Source: Micromussa lordhowensis
Taxonomy: Eukaryota; Cnidaria; Anthozoa; Scleractinia; Lobophylliidae
Assembly (NCBI GenBank): GCA_964020085.1
Contig: OZ026603.1
Coordinates: 7,866,546-7,930,545 of the forward strand
Length of the DNA: 64,000 nucleotides
Direction: 5' to 3'
A program made the position numbers and the translations under genes. Position 1 is the first letter of the stretch; each line of letters starts with the position of its first letter. The notes under the pieces are model-generated. The model was not told the origin of the DNA. It searched no databases and saw only the letters and a program-made list of their open reading frames with translations. Below are positions 12,022 through 24,139 of the stretch, piece after piece.

Positions 12022-12764
12022 CTGAATTGTTTTCGAGATCCGAGATCTGAATTAATTTATAACAAGACTCGGGATTGCAGAAAAAGGCTACTTGTTTGCA
12101 GATCAATCATAATCAACAATTAGACCAAGAGCCCGAGTACTTCGTTGACTATGACTGAGAAGAAACTAGGCGGGTAGTCTAATTGTTTTAGCATAAAGCT
12201 GATCGTAGTCTATTATTTCATGTAAAAAATGTCAGACAATTCAGACGGGGTTTAAGACATTCCGCGCAATATGTACTGATGCCGGTGAGACATGCATGCA
12301 ACAGATATTATACAACAGATATTAATAGAACCAAGCAAATTCATGGATTCACAATAGACTACGGTAAATTTATACTAAATTACAAAAGAACGTATTCTCA
12401 TGGCGCTGAATTATTTTCACGCTATCAGTTGCACCTTCCATTCCAGTGCACGGTGCATAACGTCTTAACAGCCTAGTAAAGGAGACGTAACACCAATAAC
12501 AATGCCATGACAAGTAAACTGTGCCAGAAATGCTCAACATTAGCCGGCTAATAACCGGCAGATTTGAGAATTTTGTGACGGTAATGGTAACAAATTTGAT
12601 ATAATTAATTTTTCCACAAGCGCGCACTTTTAATTTGGACAAAAGAGATTCGTTAACGCAACCGACAGCTCTGTACAATGGGGTGTCTTGTTTTCCTAAG
12701 AGCTGTCAGAAGTAAATTAACTTAGAACAAATTTAGTGGAATAAATTAAGTCGAATGAATAATT
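12022..12764. other. Intergenic DNA, nothing recognised
   Basis: No coding or repeat structure was identified. Similarity to the other duplicated copy ends at about 12,021. Confidence 0.4.
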
Positions 12765-12905
12765 AACAATTATTCCACGAGCGCGCGTTGGATATATAAC
12801 AATTATTCCATGAGCCCGAGTTGGATATGAAGTGATAAAATAACCAACGAGCGCGAGTTGGTTATAATCACTTCATATCCATCAAGGGCGAATGGAATAA
12901 TTGTT
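12765..12905. repeat. MITE with AACAATTATTCC ends
   Basis: A palindrome spans 12,798-12,905 with AACAATTATTCC at one end and GGAATAATTGTT at the other. An extra left terminus lies at 12,765-12,776, suggesting a nested or partly duplicated insertion. Inner arms contain GTTGGATATGAAGTGAT paired with its complement and AACCAACGAGCGCGAGTTGG. The family recurs at 27,499, 27,889, 28,395 and, with TTCACC instead of TTCC, at 36,852. Confidence 0.75.
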
Positions 12906-13040
12906 TTAGTAAATTCTCAAACCGGGTTTTGCCGCCGATTTTTATTTCGGCCATTATAGACATTATAGAGGGCTTAAATTGAAAACGTCCTTGCTATGTC
13001 TCCGCTATAATTATCTCCACCATTTGTGTTTTTCTTTCAG

Positions 13041-13078
13041 ATTTCCGTCATGCCATGCCACCAATAAAATAGTAGCAA
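13041..13078 (+). promoter_or_regulatory. 5' UTR end of transporter gene with two tiny upstream ORFs
   Basis: A pyrimidine tract and AG (TTTTTCTTTCAG) end at 13,040, so the exon probably starts at 13,041. The 38 nt before the chosen start contain two ATG codons, each opening an ORF of only four or five sense codons ending before 13,079. Short upstream ORFs of this kind can lower translation of the main frame; that effect is inference. Confidence 0.5.
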
Positions 13079-16000
13079 ATGGAGTCAGAATACGATCTCC
13101 TGGAGACAGGAGCAAAGGAAAAGAAAAATCCCAAGAAAACCGCCAACATCTTCTCCATTCTTACATTCTGGTGGGTGGGAAAGCTTCTTGATCTTGGAAG
13201 CAAGCGTTCTCTGGTAAACGATGATCTATTTCCTTTACTCGAAGAGGATAAAACTCAGACGTCGACTGAGAAACTTCATCACACGTGGTCTCTTTGTGAT
13301 AAAGAGAAAAGTCGAGCCTCAAACGAGAGAGCTTCAAATGGACTTAGATTGTTTAAAGCGATTATCCGAGCGTTTTCCATCGTTGATTACTTGTTCATTC
13401 TGAGTGTAGGCTTGGTGCCTGGAGTCTGCAATGTTCTCCAGCCGGTGTTCTTGAGTCTGCTGCTACCGGCATTGATGAGGTACTCGACGAAAGAGGCATA
13501 TATCTACGCTATTGGAATCTGTTTGAGTTCTTTTGTGCGTGCTATTGCAACTCATCAGTACCGTTACCATGGAGATTTAATGGCTCTTAGATGGAAATCA
13601 GCAACAATTGGAATCGTTTACAGAAAGGTGACTCTATTTATTTAACTTATAAAAATAGAAATCAGGCACAAAGTGAATTCTTAGCATTCAGTACGTGTTT
13701 GGCCCCTGCGACTTGTTCCATCGAATAAGGGATTCCTTCATTCCTTCATAAGGGATTCTTTCCGCGGCAATGTCTCGGAGGGGACACTCGACAGTGTCGA
13801 TAAAAATATAGTGTTTTTTTAAGTCAGATGAATATTATCAGGCTTAACATTGGCACTTTATTTTATTTTCTTCTCATTGATGTTTTCCGATTTAGTTATA
13901 TCAGTTCCGTATCGGTTTTCTCCGTCTTTTCCGATTTTAATTATTAATGAAGATCTAGGCGTTTTACTCGCTCGAGACATTCCGAGACTTCAAAGTATTT
14001 TAAATACGAGCGCAAGATGTTCAAACTCTAACACGTTCAGACATTATTGAATCAAATCATCAATTGAGACAGATTAGTGAAAAAATCGAGGCTGCGAGCC
14101 CCGTGAAATTTGACCCATGGTTTTTGAGGGACCATTTGCCGCCCCTCCATGTGGGAGCTTCTTTACAATATTTCAGTCGTAAAAAGCATGGATGCCTTGA
14201 TCAAGCAACAGCAGGAGAGCAATACTACAGCGGACTGCCGAGTGACCAACTTACCGAAACAGCGAGGACACAAATGCGCCAATCACAGCTGTTGAAAACC
14301 AATCGATCACAACACTGAGATTTCAGAGTTGTTCGTCTTGTGTGATCGTCGGGGTGAGTGTAGTTCTGAGAAGAACAGTTGTTGGTGACTGACGTTTCGA
14401 CGACCTGAGCGGAAGTCATCTTCAGAGTCAAGTGAATAGTGTTTGTCAGTCAATGACGTTATAAGTCAATCACCAACAACAGTTCTTTTCAGAACTACCC
14501 TCACCCGGACGATCACACAAGACGAACTACTATGCCCCAGGGTTCAAACCATTTTCTAGATATCATTTACTACTGAGTTGTAAGAATTTTAGAAACTAGA
14601 AGCATTATCACTGTGATGTAGCTGTCCCAAAATTAAGACTCTTTACTGCTTTTTTGTTTCATTTCGTAGGTACTCTGTCTAAGGCAAGCAGATTTATCGA
14701 CTTTAACAAGTGGGTATGTGATCAATCTCATCGCTTCAGACCTTCAACGTTTTGATCTAGCAGTGCTTAGTTTTGTTCTTTTAACTCAAGCACTGTTTGA
14801 GATCCTTAGTGTCTCGATTTTTATGTTCTACCTGTTTGGCTGGAAACCCTTGACTGGCGTGATGTTTCTTATAACGCTTACAATCTATTACGGTATTATG
14901 GGAAGAGTCTGCACTACATTGACGTCAAAAATCTCCAAAGTGGCTGATCAGCGTGTTGATATCATGAACTCCATCATCTCTGGAATTCGCACAGTCAAGA
15001 TGTATGCCTGGGAGTGCCCATTCATGGAAAGAGTGCAAAGGATACGAAGGTGAGCATACTCGCACGTCTTGCTCATTTCGTAAGTTAACACTAATTAATA
15101 AATTACCTCGATGGAGACGGACTCATATAAAAAGGACAGGATTGATCGTCGTCCCTTTTAGGGGTTAAAAAAGCGGTTTGGTGCTTCGTGGATTGTTTAG
15201 ACTTAAAAGGTCCGCAGAGAGGGCTTTCACTGTACTTTTTAGGGTATTGAGCCGAAAACATTTCACAGGAGATAAGGTGTTGTTTTAGAATTGTTAGGAT
15301 CTTGGTACCTCTTAGTGGTTCTTTTTTAAAATTTCCGAAGAGCACCCCCGTCTTTTTATATGGGAGTCCCCCATTCTTTAAGCTAAGATACAATTTTTGC
15401 AAAACAAATCAGTAGCGCTCATGACTAGTACTTTAAAACAGTTCAGCTTTTGTCTAAGGGTAAGGGTTAGAAACATCAACGTCTTGTGTCGCGACATAGC
15501 ATTTTGAAGAATATGGTTATTCGAATATATAAGACAAAAAAAGTATACAAAAAAAGTTTGACGCCCTTCTTCTGTGACAATTTTGTTATGCGCCGTCTTC
15601 GGGGGAAATGAACTGTCTGTGGCTCATCTCACCTCTGAACAGCGAATACAATACCCGCATTAGAAAACAGCTGGTCTACTTCTAAGTGTGTCGAATGTCA
15701 TTTTCAAGTGAAGACACAATTTCTTCAAACGAAGGATCCTTCCGTTTCACGCACCCAGGTGTCATTAAATAAGCTACGTCACGATGTGCCCATCTTGAAA
15801 CGTTCAGCCTACATTTTTCAAGTTCGTCGTTTTTAATCCGTGTTGATCTTCTCCATCCTTAACCATCCTTGTTCCTTAATGGATTATCATCATCTCGTTG
15901 GTCTTTTTCTACCTTACTATACTGTTATTTTCAGGTTTGCTTCACTTTAAAAATAAATTTTGAACGTGATCAAAAATGAGCCTAGCGCCCTATTCCTGCT

Positions 16001-19000
16001 AAGCGTCTCCTCTTCAATGACCGTTTCTCCTTCAGCTAGCGCTCCCTAACGGAAAATAAGCATCCTAGACGCTAAATCGAATCATTACGGTATCCCCATT
16101 TTTCGGCCTGTTAAACGCAGGATTAACTAAATTAAATAATTTGTTATCTGTTTCTTTTAGGCAAGAAGTCCGACTGATCAAATGGAAAACAGTGATATTG
16201 GCAACCTTTGCATCGCTGGTCTACACATGTACGCCCATTGCAGCTTTTATTTCTTTGATTACTGTGGCATCGGCAGGAATTAAGCTCACATCATATAATA
16301 CTTTCATGATTTTGTCCCTAATAAGTACACTGAGAATGACCGTCTCGGCCAACATTTCCATATACGTGAACATTCTGGCAGATTTCGCGACAGCGCTGAA
16401 TCGTATCCAAGGCTTACTTGAATTTGACAGTGGCAGCATCGAGAAATATCTGCAGGACACCTTCATGAAAAATGAAGGCAGTAATTCTGGACACGAAAAT
16501 AAATTTGCGACAAGAGATGAGTCGTCAGGACAAGACAGTATTCATCGTCACAAAGGTCCTGTCGTTTTACTAGAAAATGTCGTTTGCAGTCGAAGTGAAA
16601 ATTCTAACACACCCACTTTAAATTCCCTGTGTTTGTCAGTCGACAGAGGTGACTTGGTGTTTATTACTGGTCGCGTTGGCTGTGGTAAGTCATCCCTACT
16701 GTACACCATACTACGAGAAATTCCACTTGTTACCGGAAAAACATCTTATCAAGGAAAAATAGCCTGGGTTGGTCAGACGCCCTGGATTTTTTCTGGCACC
16801 GTTCGGGAAAATATTTTGTTTGGTGAGCCGTTTGACCCAAACAGATATCAGAAGGTATTAGAAGCATGTGACCTGACCAAAGATCTGCAAAGGTTTCCAG
16901 ATGTTGATTTGACTGTTGTTGGAGAACGTGGAACAGTTCTGAGTGGTGGTCAGCAGGCTCGTGTTGAATTGGCTCGCGCAGTGTATTCCAATGCAGATAT
17001 CTATCTACTGGATGATCCACTGAGTGCAGTGGACTCAAAGGTTGGGCATGATATCTTTGAAAGGTGTATCAATGGCTTATTGGGCAGTAAAACTCGGCTG
17101 ATGATCACTCACAATCTCGGGGCACTGCAAGATGCCAAACACATCGTAGTAATGGAAGAAGGTTCAATTTTGGCCAAAGGTGACTTTTCGACATTGTGTG
17201 GATCTGGTTTTGACCTTGATGCCATCGTCCAAGGTGCTGAACAGAAACCTGGTACTTTGCAGATGGAAAAGCAGCTAATTCAGGGCACATCGGAGAATGA
17301 AATTAAGTCAGAGCAAGAATATGCCAGGCTGGAAATTGCTGAAGAAGATCGCATGATTGGTTCTGTATCGTGGAAATTGTACCGGCACTACATCCAAGCT
17401 GGAACGCACCGTATTCTGGCTACAGCTTTGGCTATTTTTTTCCTCATCGTTCAAGGTTAGTTATTGCCTAGAAAGATCTTTATACTTTCGTTCTTTTTCT
17501 ACTATACGTTAATAACGTGGTTTTATCTGTTTTCTCTCAGGATCACTTATACTTCCTGATTGGTGGCTTCTTCATCTAACACGTCAATCATATGACTGGC
17601 AGCAGCAGAAGGAGAATCTCTACATATATGGCGGCCTGGTGGCTGCGGCAGTAACTTTGTCAATCATGAGAGCGGCAGCATTTTTCAACGCAGTAATAAA
17701 TTCCTCTAATCACCTTCACAACTCGATGCTATCAGCAGTCTTAAAAGCTCCGGTTCTGTTCTTCGACACTAATCCTATTGGACGGATACTAAACCGGTTT
17801 TCTCGAGATATTGGCATCATGGATGAGTTGCTACCAAGAGATTTCCTAGATGCTGTACAACTACTTCTGTTCTGCATTGGAGCAGTTGTTCTTCCGTCTA
17901 TCCTGAACCCCTGGATCATCCTGCCGGCCATCCCGCTCATAATCACTTTTATCCTGATCGGGCGTTATTACGTAGCAACATCACGTGATGTCAGGCGACT
18001 GGAAGGAGTAAATCGAAGCCCGGTCCTTTCTCATTTTAGCGACTCGTTGATGGGACTGGTAACTATTCGGGCATATAAGAGGGAAGATGCCTTTCTGAAA
18101 GCGTTGTACAGGTTTGACTTCATAGCTTTCCTTTTATTTCTGCTTTGAAGAGTATCTTTGTGAATCTGAACCTGAGCAATTTTGTCCAATGCTTTTTCGC
18201 AGTATTCAAAGATTAGTGAAGTGCGTTCGAGACCTTCAGTTAGTTTGGTCAGGCGACACTTCTTAACAGTCTTTGCATGCATTGCGTTGTTTGTTAAGTT
18301 CAATGCTTCCTTGCTTTTCTCAGTGAAATCTGCAACTTGAATATTTAGGATCCCAATTCGACCGATTTCTGACCTGATTTAAGACCGACTTGTGATGTAC
18401 CTTGTAGCTGACACAAGTCTCAAGCCGACAACAAAAGATAATTTTTTTTACGATTCGAAACTCGCGTCAGCGGGCAAAACTATATGCGCTTTGAGAATGA
18501 TATTATTCACCGACGAGGTTTCCCACTACAACAAATTTATCGGGGAGAGGCTTAGGGAGGGCATTCTAGTGTCATCACAGGAATGTCGAAAATCTGAAAG
18601 ATTCTGATTATTTACCAAAGAAACGACCTTTCAGACAAAGGATGATTTAAGGATTCCTTTCTCCTTCAGTTCTCCATCAGAACAGAAAAAATAATTGACA
18701 CGGAAACATCTATACGGAATAACTTGCCATGCAGCCAGTTGAGTTTCAACAGCAGCCTTCGTTCTCCCTGATCTTTACAAACCATATTTCTTTTTGGAAG
18801 TGGATTCCAATTTGTATTTGCTTTTTAGTTCGAGTAGCGTTAACTTTGCATACTACAGTAACTGTTTCCCTTCAAAGTACTGTGTTTTATTCAAATTGCC
18901 GTCTGTTTTTTACATATCATTTCAGATATCAAGATGATCACAATAAGGCCTGGTTCTCGATTTATTCCGCCATGAGATGGTTAGGAGTCCGTCTGGATAT

Positions 19001-20415
19001 GATCTGCGTTATTTTTGTCACTTTGGTTGTGTTCCTTGCTATAGCTACACAGTCTGGTTCAGGTAAGTCATTTTGTACCAGTCAACTTTTCTAGTCACCC
19101 TGAATCTCTGATCACAGCAGTTAGAGTTCCGACTATACAGTTTTTTTTCAGTGTCATCTGTAATGTGAGTGAGGCTGATTCTCCTCTTTGAAGCCCCCAG
19201 CTTGTCAGGTCGAACATTCGTACCGTGACATGAATTCACTCTTTTCACATGCGAAAAGTCAGACGTAAAAAATCCTAAATAAATGTTATTTTTACAGACA
19301 AAAATATGGTTAGATGAAATAACTCTCCTCAACCGAAAAACAAATTTTACCTACATTTTAAAAGCAGTAAATTTTTAAGAGAGCGATCAGACTGAAATCA
19401 TGAATTAAGTTAATCAATGTCAATCATCTTCAAGTTAATACTGATTTAATTTGCTTTAAATGGTGTTTCGTTTTTAGGCATTACAGCTTTGTCTCTTGTC
19501 TACGCCCTCCAGCTTGCAGTAGATACGTCACAGTATGGCGTCAGACAGTGCTCAGAGGTTGAAAACGAGATGACGTCCGTAGAACGTGTCATAACATATG
19601 CTAACCTTGAGCAGGAACCTGGATACAAGTGTGATCAGCAGCCCCAAGAAAACTGGCCGGAACAAGGTCGGGTACAAGTAAAGAACTTGGACCTAGTTTA
19701 CTACGAGGGTGGACCAAATATACTCAAAGATGTCAATTTCAGTGTTGATTCGCACGAGAAAATTGGAGTTGTTGGTCGCACGGGAGCTGGCAAGTCGTCA
19801 CTGGTTTCAGCTCTGTTTCACATGCCTCAACCGACTGGACAAGTCATCATTGATGACGTCGACATCGGCAAGATTAACATCCAAAGCGCTCGCCGTGCGA
19901 TGTCAGTCATTACCCAGAATCCTATTCTGTTTACTGGTTCATTACGCATGAACTTGGATCCTTTTAAGAAGTACGCAGATCAAGAACTCTGGAATGCATT
20001 AGAAGAAGCGAACTTGAAGACCATGGTGGAAAATTTGTCAAACCAACTGAGTGAGGAGATAAAAGAATGTGGAGCAAACTTCAGCGTCGGCGAAAGACAA
20101 CTTCTGTGCCTGGCTCGCGCTTTGTTGAAGAGAAGCAAAATTATCATCATGGACGAAGCAACAGCAAATGTTGATTATAAGACAGATCATTTAATTCAAG
20201 AAACTATACGCACCAAATTTAAGCATTGCACCGTGATTACAATTGCACATCGATTGAACACCATCATAGACTATGATCGGGTCTTGGTTCTGGAAAATGG
20301 ACAAGTTGTCGAATACGACAAACCAGATATCTTATTGCAGAACGAAGGTGGACAATTCTCAAGACTCTACCATGGTTATGGTAACAATTCTGATGAAGGT
20401 TTAGAACAATTGTGA
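13079..20415 (+). CDS. ABCC4: ABC transporter subfamily C, MRP4-type (six exons)
   Basis: Exons: 13,079-13,627; 14,670-15,049; 16,161-17,455; 17,541-18,111; 18,926-19,062; 19,478-20,415. All introns are GT..AG and phases agree, giving 3,870 nt and 1,289 aa, close to vertebrate MRP4 (about 1,325). The order is membrane domain 1, nucleotide-binding domain 1 (NBD1), membrane domain 2, NBD2, with no extra N-terminal membrane domain, as in short MRPs. NBD1: Walker A GRVGCGKSS at residues 480-488, signature LSGGQ near 570, Walker B IYLLDDPLSAVD near 590, and the His loop. NBD2: Walker A GRTGAGKSS at 1,077-1,085, signature FSVGERQ near 1,179, Walker B IIIMDEATANVD, His in IAHRLNTI. Catalytic residues look intact in both sites. 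The family exports organic anions, cyclic nucleotides and conjugates; the substrate here is unknown. The subfamily call is secure; one-to-one orthology with ABCC4 is likely. Introns 1 and 2 carry MITEs. Confidence 0.93.
14325..14530. repeat. Palindromic MITE in transporter intron 1
   Basis: The arms TTCGTCTTGTGTGATCGTC and CGATCACACAAGACGAAC are inverted copies, followed inward by AGTTCTGAGAAGAACAGTTG type arms. The element lies wholly inside intron 1 (13,628-14,669). Confidence 0.7.
15110..15380 (+). repeat. Interspersed repeat, family X copy 2
   Basis: The best-delimited copy, inside intron 2 of the transporter gene. The left end ACTCATATAAAAAGGAC pairs imperfectly with the right end CGTCTTTTTATATGGGAGT. 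The internal blocks are as in the copies at 838 and 59,690. No ORF. Confidence 0.6.
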
Positions 20416-20540
20416 AGATAGCCTTGGCATTGTCGGCTAACATAATTTTCGTAATAAGCTTGTTAACAAACACGCACCTATAAAGAAAATTTCAAATCGT
20501 AAAACAAAACAAATTATATGCATCTGGTACAAAACTTATC

Positions 20541-21002
20541 GAAAAAAATTGTAGCTTAACACTTACGAGTAAACACCAATACTACTTTAACTGATTCTTT
20601 GATTCTAACTTTACTAATATGAAAAGAAACGTGGGAAGGAATTAATAGCATACTTACACGTAAATCAATTAGAAGTAAATATATCACTTCCATTAAAGAT
20701 CCTTCGGACTCTGAAAAAGTTACCAGATACCTTATCAGTATAGCTAATGTTCTCAACAAACATTTTGCCTCTGACCAACCCTAGCAAATAACCTGTCACC
20801 CGCTAAGCGCCATTATGTTGACTTTCTTAAGAGAACTAAATCAGCTGATTGGTCGATTGCGTTTAACCCAGTTACTCCAGAGGAAGTTAGGTTAGAAATT
20901 TCTTACATACCAAAAACTAAATCTCGTAGCTTATACTCGTGTCCGACACAACTATTAACGTGCTCTTCTAATGTTATAAGTGACGTATTCTGGCGGATAT
21001 TC
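20541..21002 (+). mobile_element. LINE fragment upstream of the reverse transcriptase
   Basis: In broken frames the translation reads as the linker before a non-LTR reverse transcriptase: PAKRHYVDFLKRTKSADWSI and VTPEEVRLEISYIPKTKS, then a Ser-rich LYSCPTQLL segment. It ends where a palindromic element was inserted at about 21,003 and resumes at about 21,526. It is a different LINE copy and region from that at 3,318. Confidence 0.7.
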
Positions 21003-21512
21003 TAATTTATTATCCAACTCTGCTTCCTAGAGTACAAACAACAGATATTTGTACTCGTCTCATTCCTCCCGGCCGCGTGAAGTTCAAAACCTTGGCAAGT
21101 CAGAATTTTGGGAAAAGAAATCGTTGGATAATAAATCTCTTATTAATAGGGAACTTAAGCACGCGCGTTTTTGAGACGCGGACGGCAACCGGAAGAGAAC
21201 ATTTCGCGTACTAGGACCGTATTGTCTCCCAGATTTCTATACTACTCATCTCTATTGGAGAAAATATACTTAGCAATTTAAATGTGGTTGTGTGAGGGCA
21301 AGTTAAAAGTGAAAATACCTCACTTCCGGTTGCCGTCCGCGTCTCAAAAACGCGCGTGCTTAAGTTCCCTAATATTAGACGTTTTGGTGTGTAGTATCGC
21401 TGTATATTTTTACTCGTTGTTTGTATTTTGACTCGACCTACGGGCTCGTCAAAATACTGACAACTCGTAAAAATATACAGCGATACTACACACCAAAACG
21501 TCTAATAAGATA
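21003..21512. mobile_element. Palindromic element, half copy, split by a MITE
   Basis: This is one arm plus the terminal hairpin of the element at 5,816-6,412, with near-identical blocks GTGAAGTTCAAAACCTTGGC and GTATCGCTGTATATTTTTAC. It interrupts the LINE and is itself interrupted at 21,146-21,373. Confidence 0.75.
21146..21373. mobile_element. 228 bp MITE nested in the palindromic element
   Basis: The flanking tetranucleotide ATTA is duplicated (21,142-21,145 and 21,374-21,377). Removing the insert restores the host sequence TCTTATTAGACG seen in the other copy. The ends are AT(T)AGGGAACTTAAGCACGCG and its complement, and the arms continue through GAGACGCGGACGGCAACCGG, about 50 bp. No ORF. 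Confidence 0.85.
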
Positions 21513-21525
21513 TATATATATATCG

Positions 21526-21910
21526 GAGTATATCCCTCTAAGCTACAAATGGCAAAGATCATTGCGAAGATGATGATACTGACGCTAACAATTGTAGGCC
21601 GATAGCTCTACTTTCTAATTTCAACAGGATCTTTAAAAAAGTAGTGTATGAACAGAAGAACCTGTTCAATCCATCCCAATTTGGCTTTGGCAAGGCATAT
21701 TATACTCGGCACGCAATCACAGATATTGTGAATGCAATACAGACAAATACGGACAATCGTTTATTCTCAGCGGGATTTTTATTTATCTTGAAAGGGCTTT
21801 TGATTCTTTGGACCACAAAATTCTTTTGCGCAAGTTACATCACTATAGTTTCCGCGGCCATATAAACATCCGCTCTCTCCGAGCTACGCCCTGCAAAGTA
21901 CAGTTCATAC
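21526..21910 (+). mobile_element. LINE reverse-transcriptase fragment
   Basis: Translation gives DTDANN then RPIALLSNFNRIF, then NPSQFGFGKAYYTRHAITDI and LLILWTTKF (from a motif A region KAFDTVDHKIL by frameshift). It is degenerate. The Mutator-like element is inserted at 21,911. Confidence 0.75.
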
Positions 21911-23120
21911 TAGTCCAGTTCTGGCCCCCTCTCTCTGTTGTCACGCTCCGCTCTCGGAGAGAGAGGGTCCAGGGACATTTGTCTGGGCATGCTCGCGCTA
22001 AACCAATCAGAGCGGATCAGAGCGCAGGATGTTGATTTCACCCGACTGAAAATATATTCATGGCGGGTGAGGTTGGCAGCACTCAGAAACCTTTTCAAGT
22101 AACTTGGCGCATTGGAATGTAATTTCTGTGGCATGACTACGCTTTCATATTAGTTAAATTTCTCCAAGAGAGAAAAGAAATAGGAGTTTGAAACGAATTA
22201 AGACAAGTTTCGAGCAGAGAAGGAGAAGGTGAGAAAGCTCATTAAATATGCCCGATGCAAATGAAGTGTTTACACACACGCGCAACTTCCCTCAAGAAGT
22301 AGTTTTCCCTAGGAGTTTTCGACAATATTTTAGCGCATTTCAATTTTCTTTGCCTTACTTTTGGTTCTGGAAATAAAACTGTGTGGATGTGAATTTTGCG
22401 AGTTTCGAGAGGAGGGCGAATAAACAATAGATAGCTCATTAAATGTGCCCGTTCGTATCCAACGCCGATTGAATCACAAACTCTGCAGAAGCCTACGCTC
22501 GATAGCCCTTAACCTGATCTTTCATTACTGATAGCAAAGGCACAATAACTACAACTGTAGAACATTCTAAAAGTTCCGTATATATTCTTCTTTCACTAAC
22601 CTAAAAAGCAAATGGAACACTAGCAGTCGGTAAAATTCTAAAACATTCAGATTTTTAGTTGCAGCGTTATAAAAGATTGAGGAAAATACCACAAATTGGC
22701 AGTTAGTCCTCGTAGTTTCCCAAGCTTTAGCCTTCTCTCGGCTCCTGTATCCAGTGTTTTAAAATTGAGCACAACTCCTCTGCTCCTCTGAATGCTCTGA
22801 TCTGAACTTCAAGAATTCACGCAACGCACGCAGCATTTGTTTCTTCTCGGAAAAATAATCTGAACTGCTAGAGGAATCGCTCAGTGCAAAGAACCAAACA
22901 CGGAACAAACACGATCAAATTCAGGAAATACTATTTTCTTTTTGCTGACCGCACAAACAAATTGTCCGCCATGCTTCCATTCTGTCTTATATTTTTCTTA
23001 CACATGCGCAGTAACCGTTAGCTAGAAAACTGACTAACCGACGAGCATGCGCAGACAAATGATCCTGGACCCTCTCTCCCCGGCGTTGCGTGACGGGAGA
23101 GGGGGTCCAGAACTGGACTA
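21911..23120. mobile_element. Mutator-like non-autonomous transposon
   Basis: Terminal inverted repeats begin TAGTCCAGTTCTGG on both ends and stay similar for about 80 bp (through the GAGAGAGAGGGTCCAGG block and CATTTGTCTG..CATGCTCG). A perfect 9 bp direct repeat, AGTTCATAC, flanks the element (21,902-21,910 and 23,121-23,129). Nine-base target duplications are characteristic of Mutator-like elements. The 1.2 kb interior has no transposase ORF. Confidence 0.85.
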
Positions 23121-23530
23121 AGTTCATACTAGAATTTTTAAGAAGTCATCTTCAGTAAATTAACTTACAAAGCGTAAAGTTGAATTTATAAGTAGGAAAA
23201 AAAAATGCATACTAATTATGCTAGTAACAACAGAAAACGTGACAATGTGAAAATTATTAGGATAGCTTTAGATTTACATGATGTAATTGCTGATTCAAAG
23301 AAGGTTTTTCTCTCTGAATGTGAATAGCTTCTTTTATATTGAGTTGGAAACTCGTAGGGGCGTGATCTAGGATATGGAAACAATCTGCTGAACATAAGGC
23401 GCGACAATGTTCAGAATTCTGTAGATGTTTGAAAACGTGAGAGGCCCTATCACTGACTAGGTGCTCACGCACGTTTCCATATCCTAGATCACGCCCCTGC
23501 GAGTTTGGAGAAAAACCGTATGATTACTTA
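23121..23530 (-). mobile_element. Penelope-like element remnant (GIY-YIG endonuclease end)
   Basis: The minus-strand frame at 23,257-23,472 encodes HLQNSEHCRALC, then FHILDHA..LNIKEAIHI and KPSLNQQ. This fits the C-terminal part of GIY-YIG endonuclease domains in Penelope-like retroelements: HL..H, F.IL, a Glu in a [KQ]E..[FI]I helix, and KP.LN. The call rests on that pattern, and no reverse transcriptase is present. An inverted pair, GGGGCGTGATCTAGGATATG at about 23,356 and its complement ending near 23,499, flanks the right part. Confidence 0.5.
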
Positions 23531-23743
23531 TTAATAATACAAACATGAAAAAAATCGCGCAGAAAAATTGCCGGAAGATGTTTCTTAAAGCCATTTTTTC
23601 GTATTCGAGAAAACTTTTTTCAGAGTTTCCGTACAAAATTTTTGTCACTGCTTTGCATAATATCATTGCCCTACAAAATTTCTCATTGTCTTTCTTCCAA
23701 TCATTATCCAGAAGAACGATGTGTAATTTGCACTGGTGTTACA

Positions 23744-23775
<32 letters not shown>

Positions 23776-23805
23776 TGAGTAATTTTTTCATGTGTATTAT
23801 TATGT
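23513..23805. repeat. Interspersed repeat, family Y copy 1
   Basis: About 290 bp nearly identical to 44,472-44,790 inside the intron of the Cys-rich gene, from AAACCGTATGATTAC through TTTGCACTGGTGTTACACTT to CAGCCAATC.GAAT.GAGTAA. The second copy repeats the short unit TTTTTGCAC.GGTGTTACAC three times where this one has it once. Confidence 0.75.
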
Positions 23806-24132
23806 AACTAATCTTAATAAACACAAGCACAGCATCAGGGGCGGGCATCTCGTTTATTGACGCAGGATACAGCGAGCATTTACATCAGTCAACATAAAGA
23901 AAATACAGCAGTGGATAAAATAAAGCAAAGTTGAAAGAGATGCCTTGGAGTGGCTCTTGCGTAACTTACAAAATCTTAAATAGCCTGGTGACCCCTAGGG
24001 ATTCATCATACCTGCAAGCACCTGAAGCACGCCTAAAGTACTTCTACAGTTAACAAGAATCTTACATAATAAACATACTCCAGTGTCACTACCGAAACGT
24101 TACAAAATATATTAAATCCTTGTGGTTTTGGC
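23806..24132. promoter_or_regulatory. Ancestral upstream flank of RFC3, now displaced
   Basis: The last 30 bases before the fold-back element (TAAATCCTTGTGG.. to the target repeat) align with the sequence upstream of the RFC3 promoter copy at 47.6 kb (minus strand TAAATCCTTATTTTTGAAGG). This shows that it was once directly continuous with the promoter at 27,152. The remainder has no recognised feature. Confidence 0.55.
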
Positions 24133-24139
24133 GGGAATG

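Noticed and set aside
14390..14430. Minus-strand GTCGAAACGTC preceded by CTGAAGATGA, another hammerhead-like arrangement
   Set aside because: The CTGANGA core is not present in exact form, and the words belong to a palindromic MITE.
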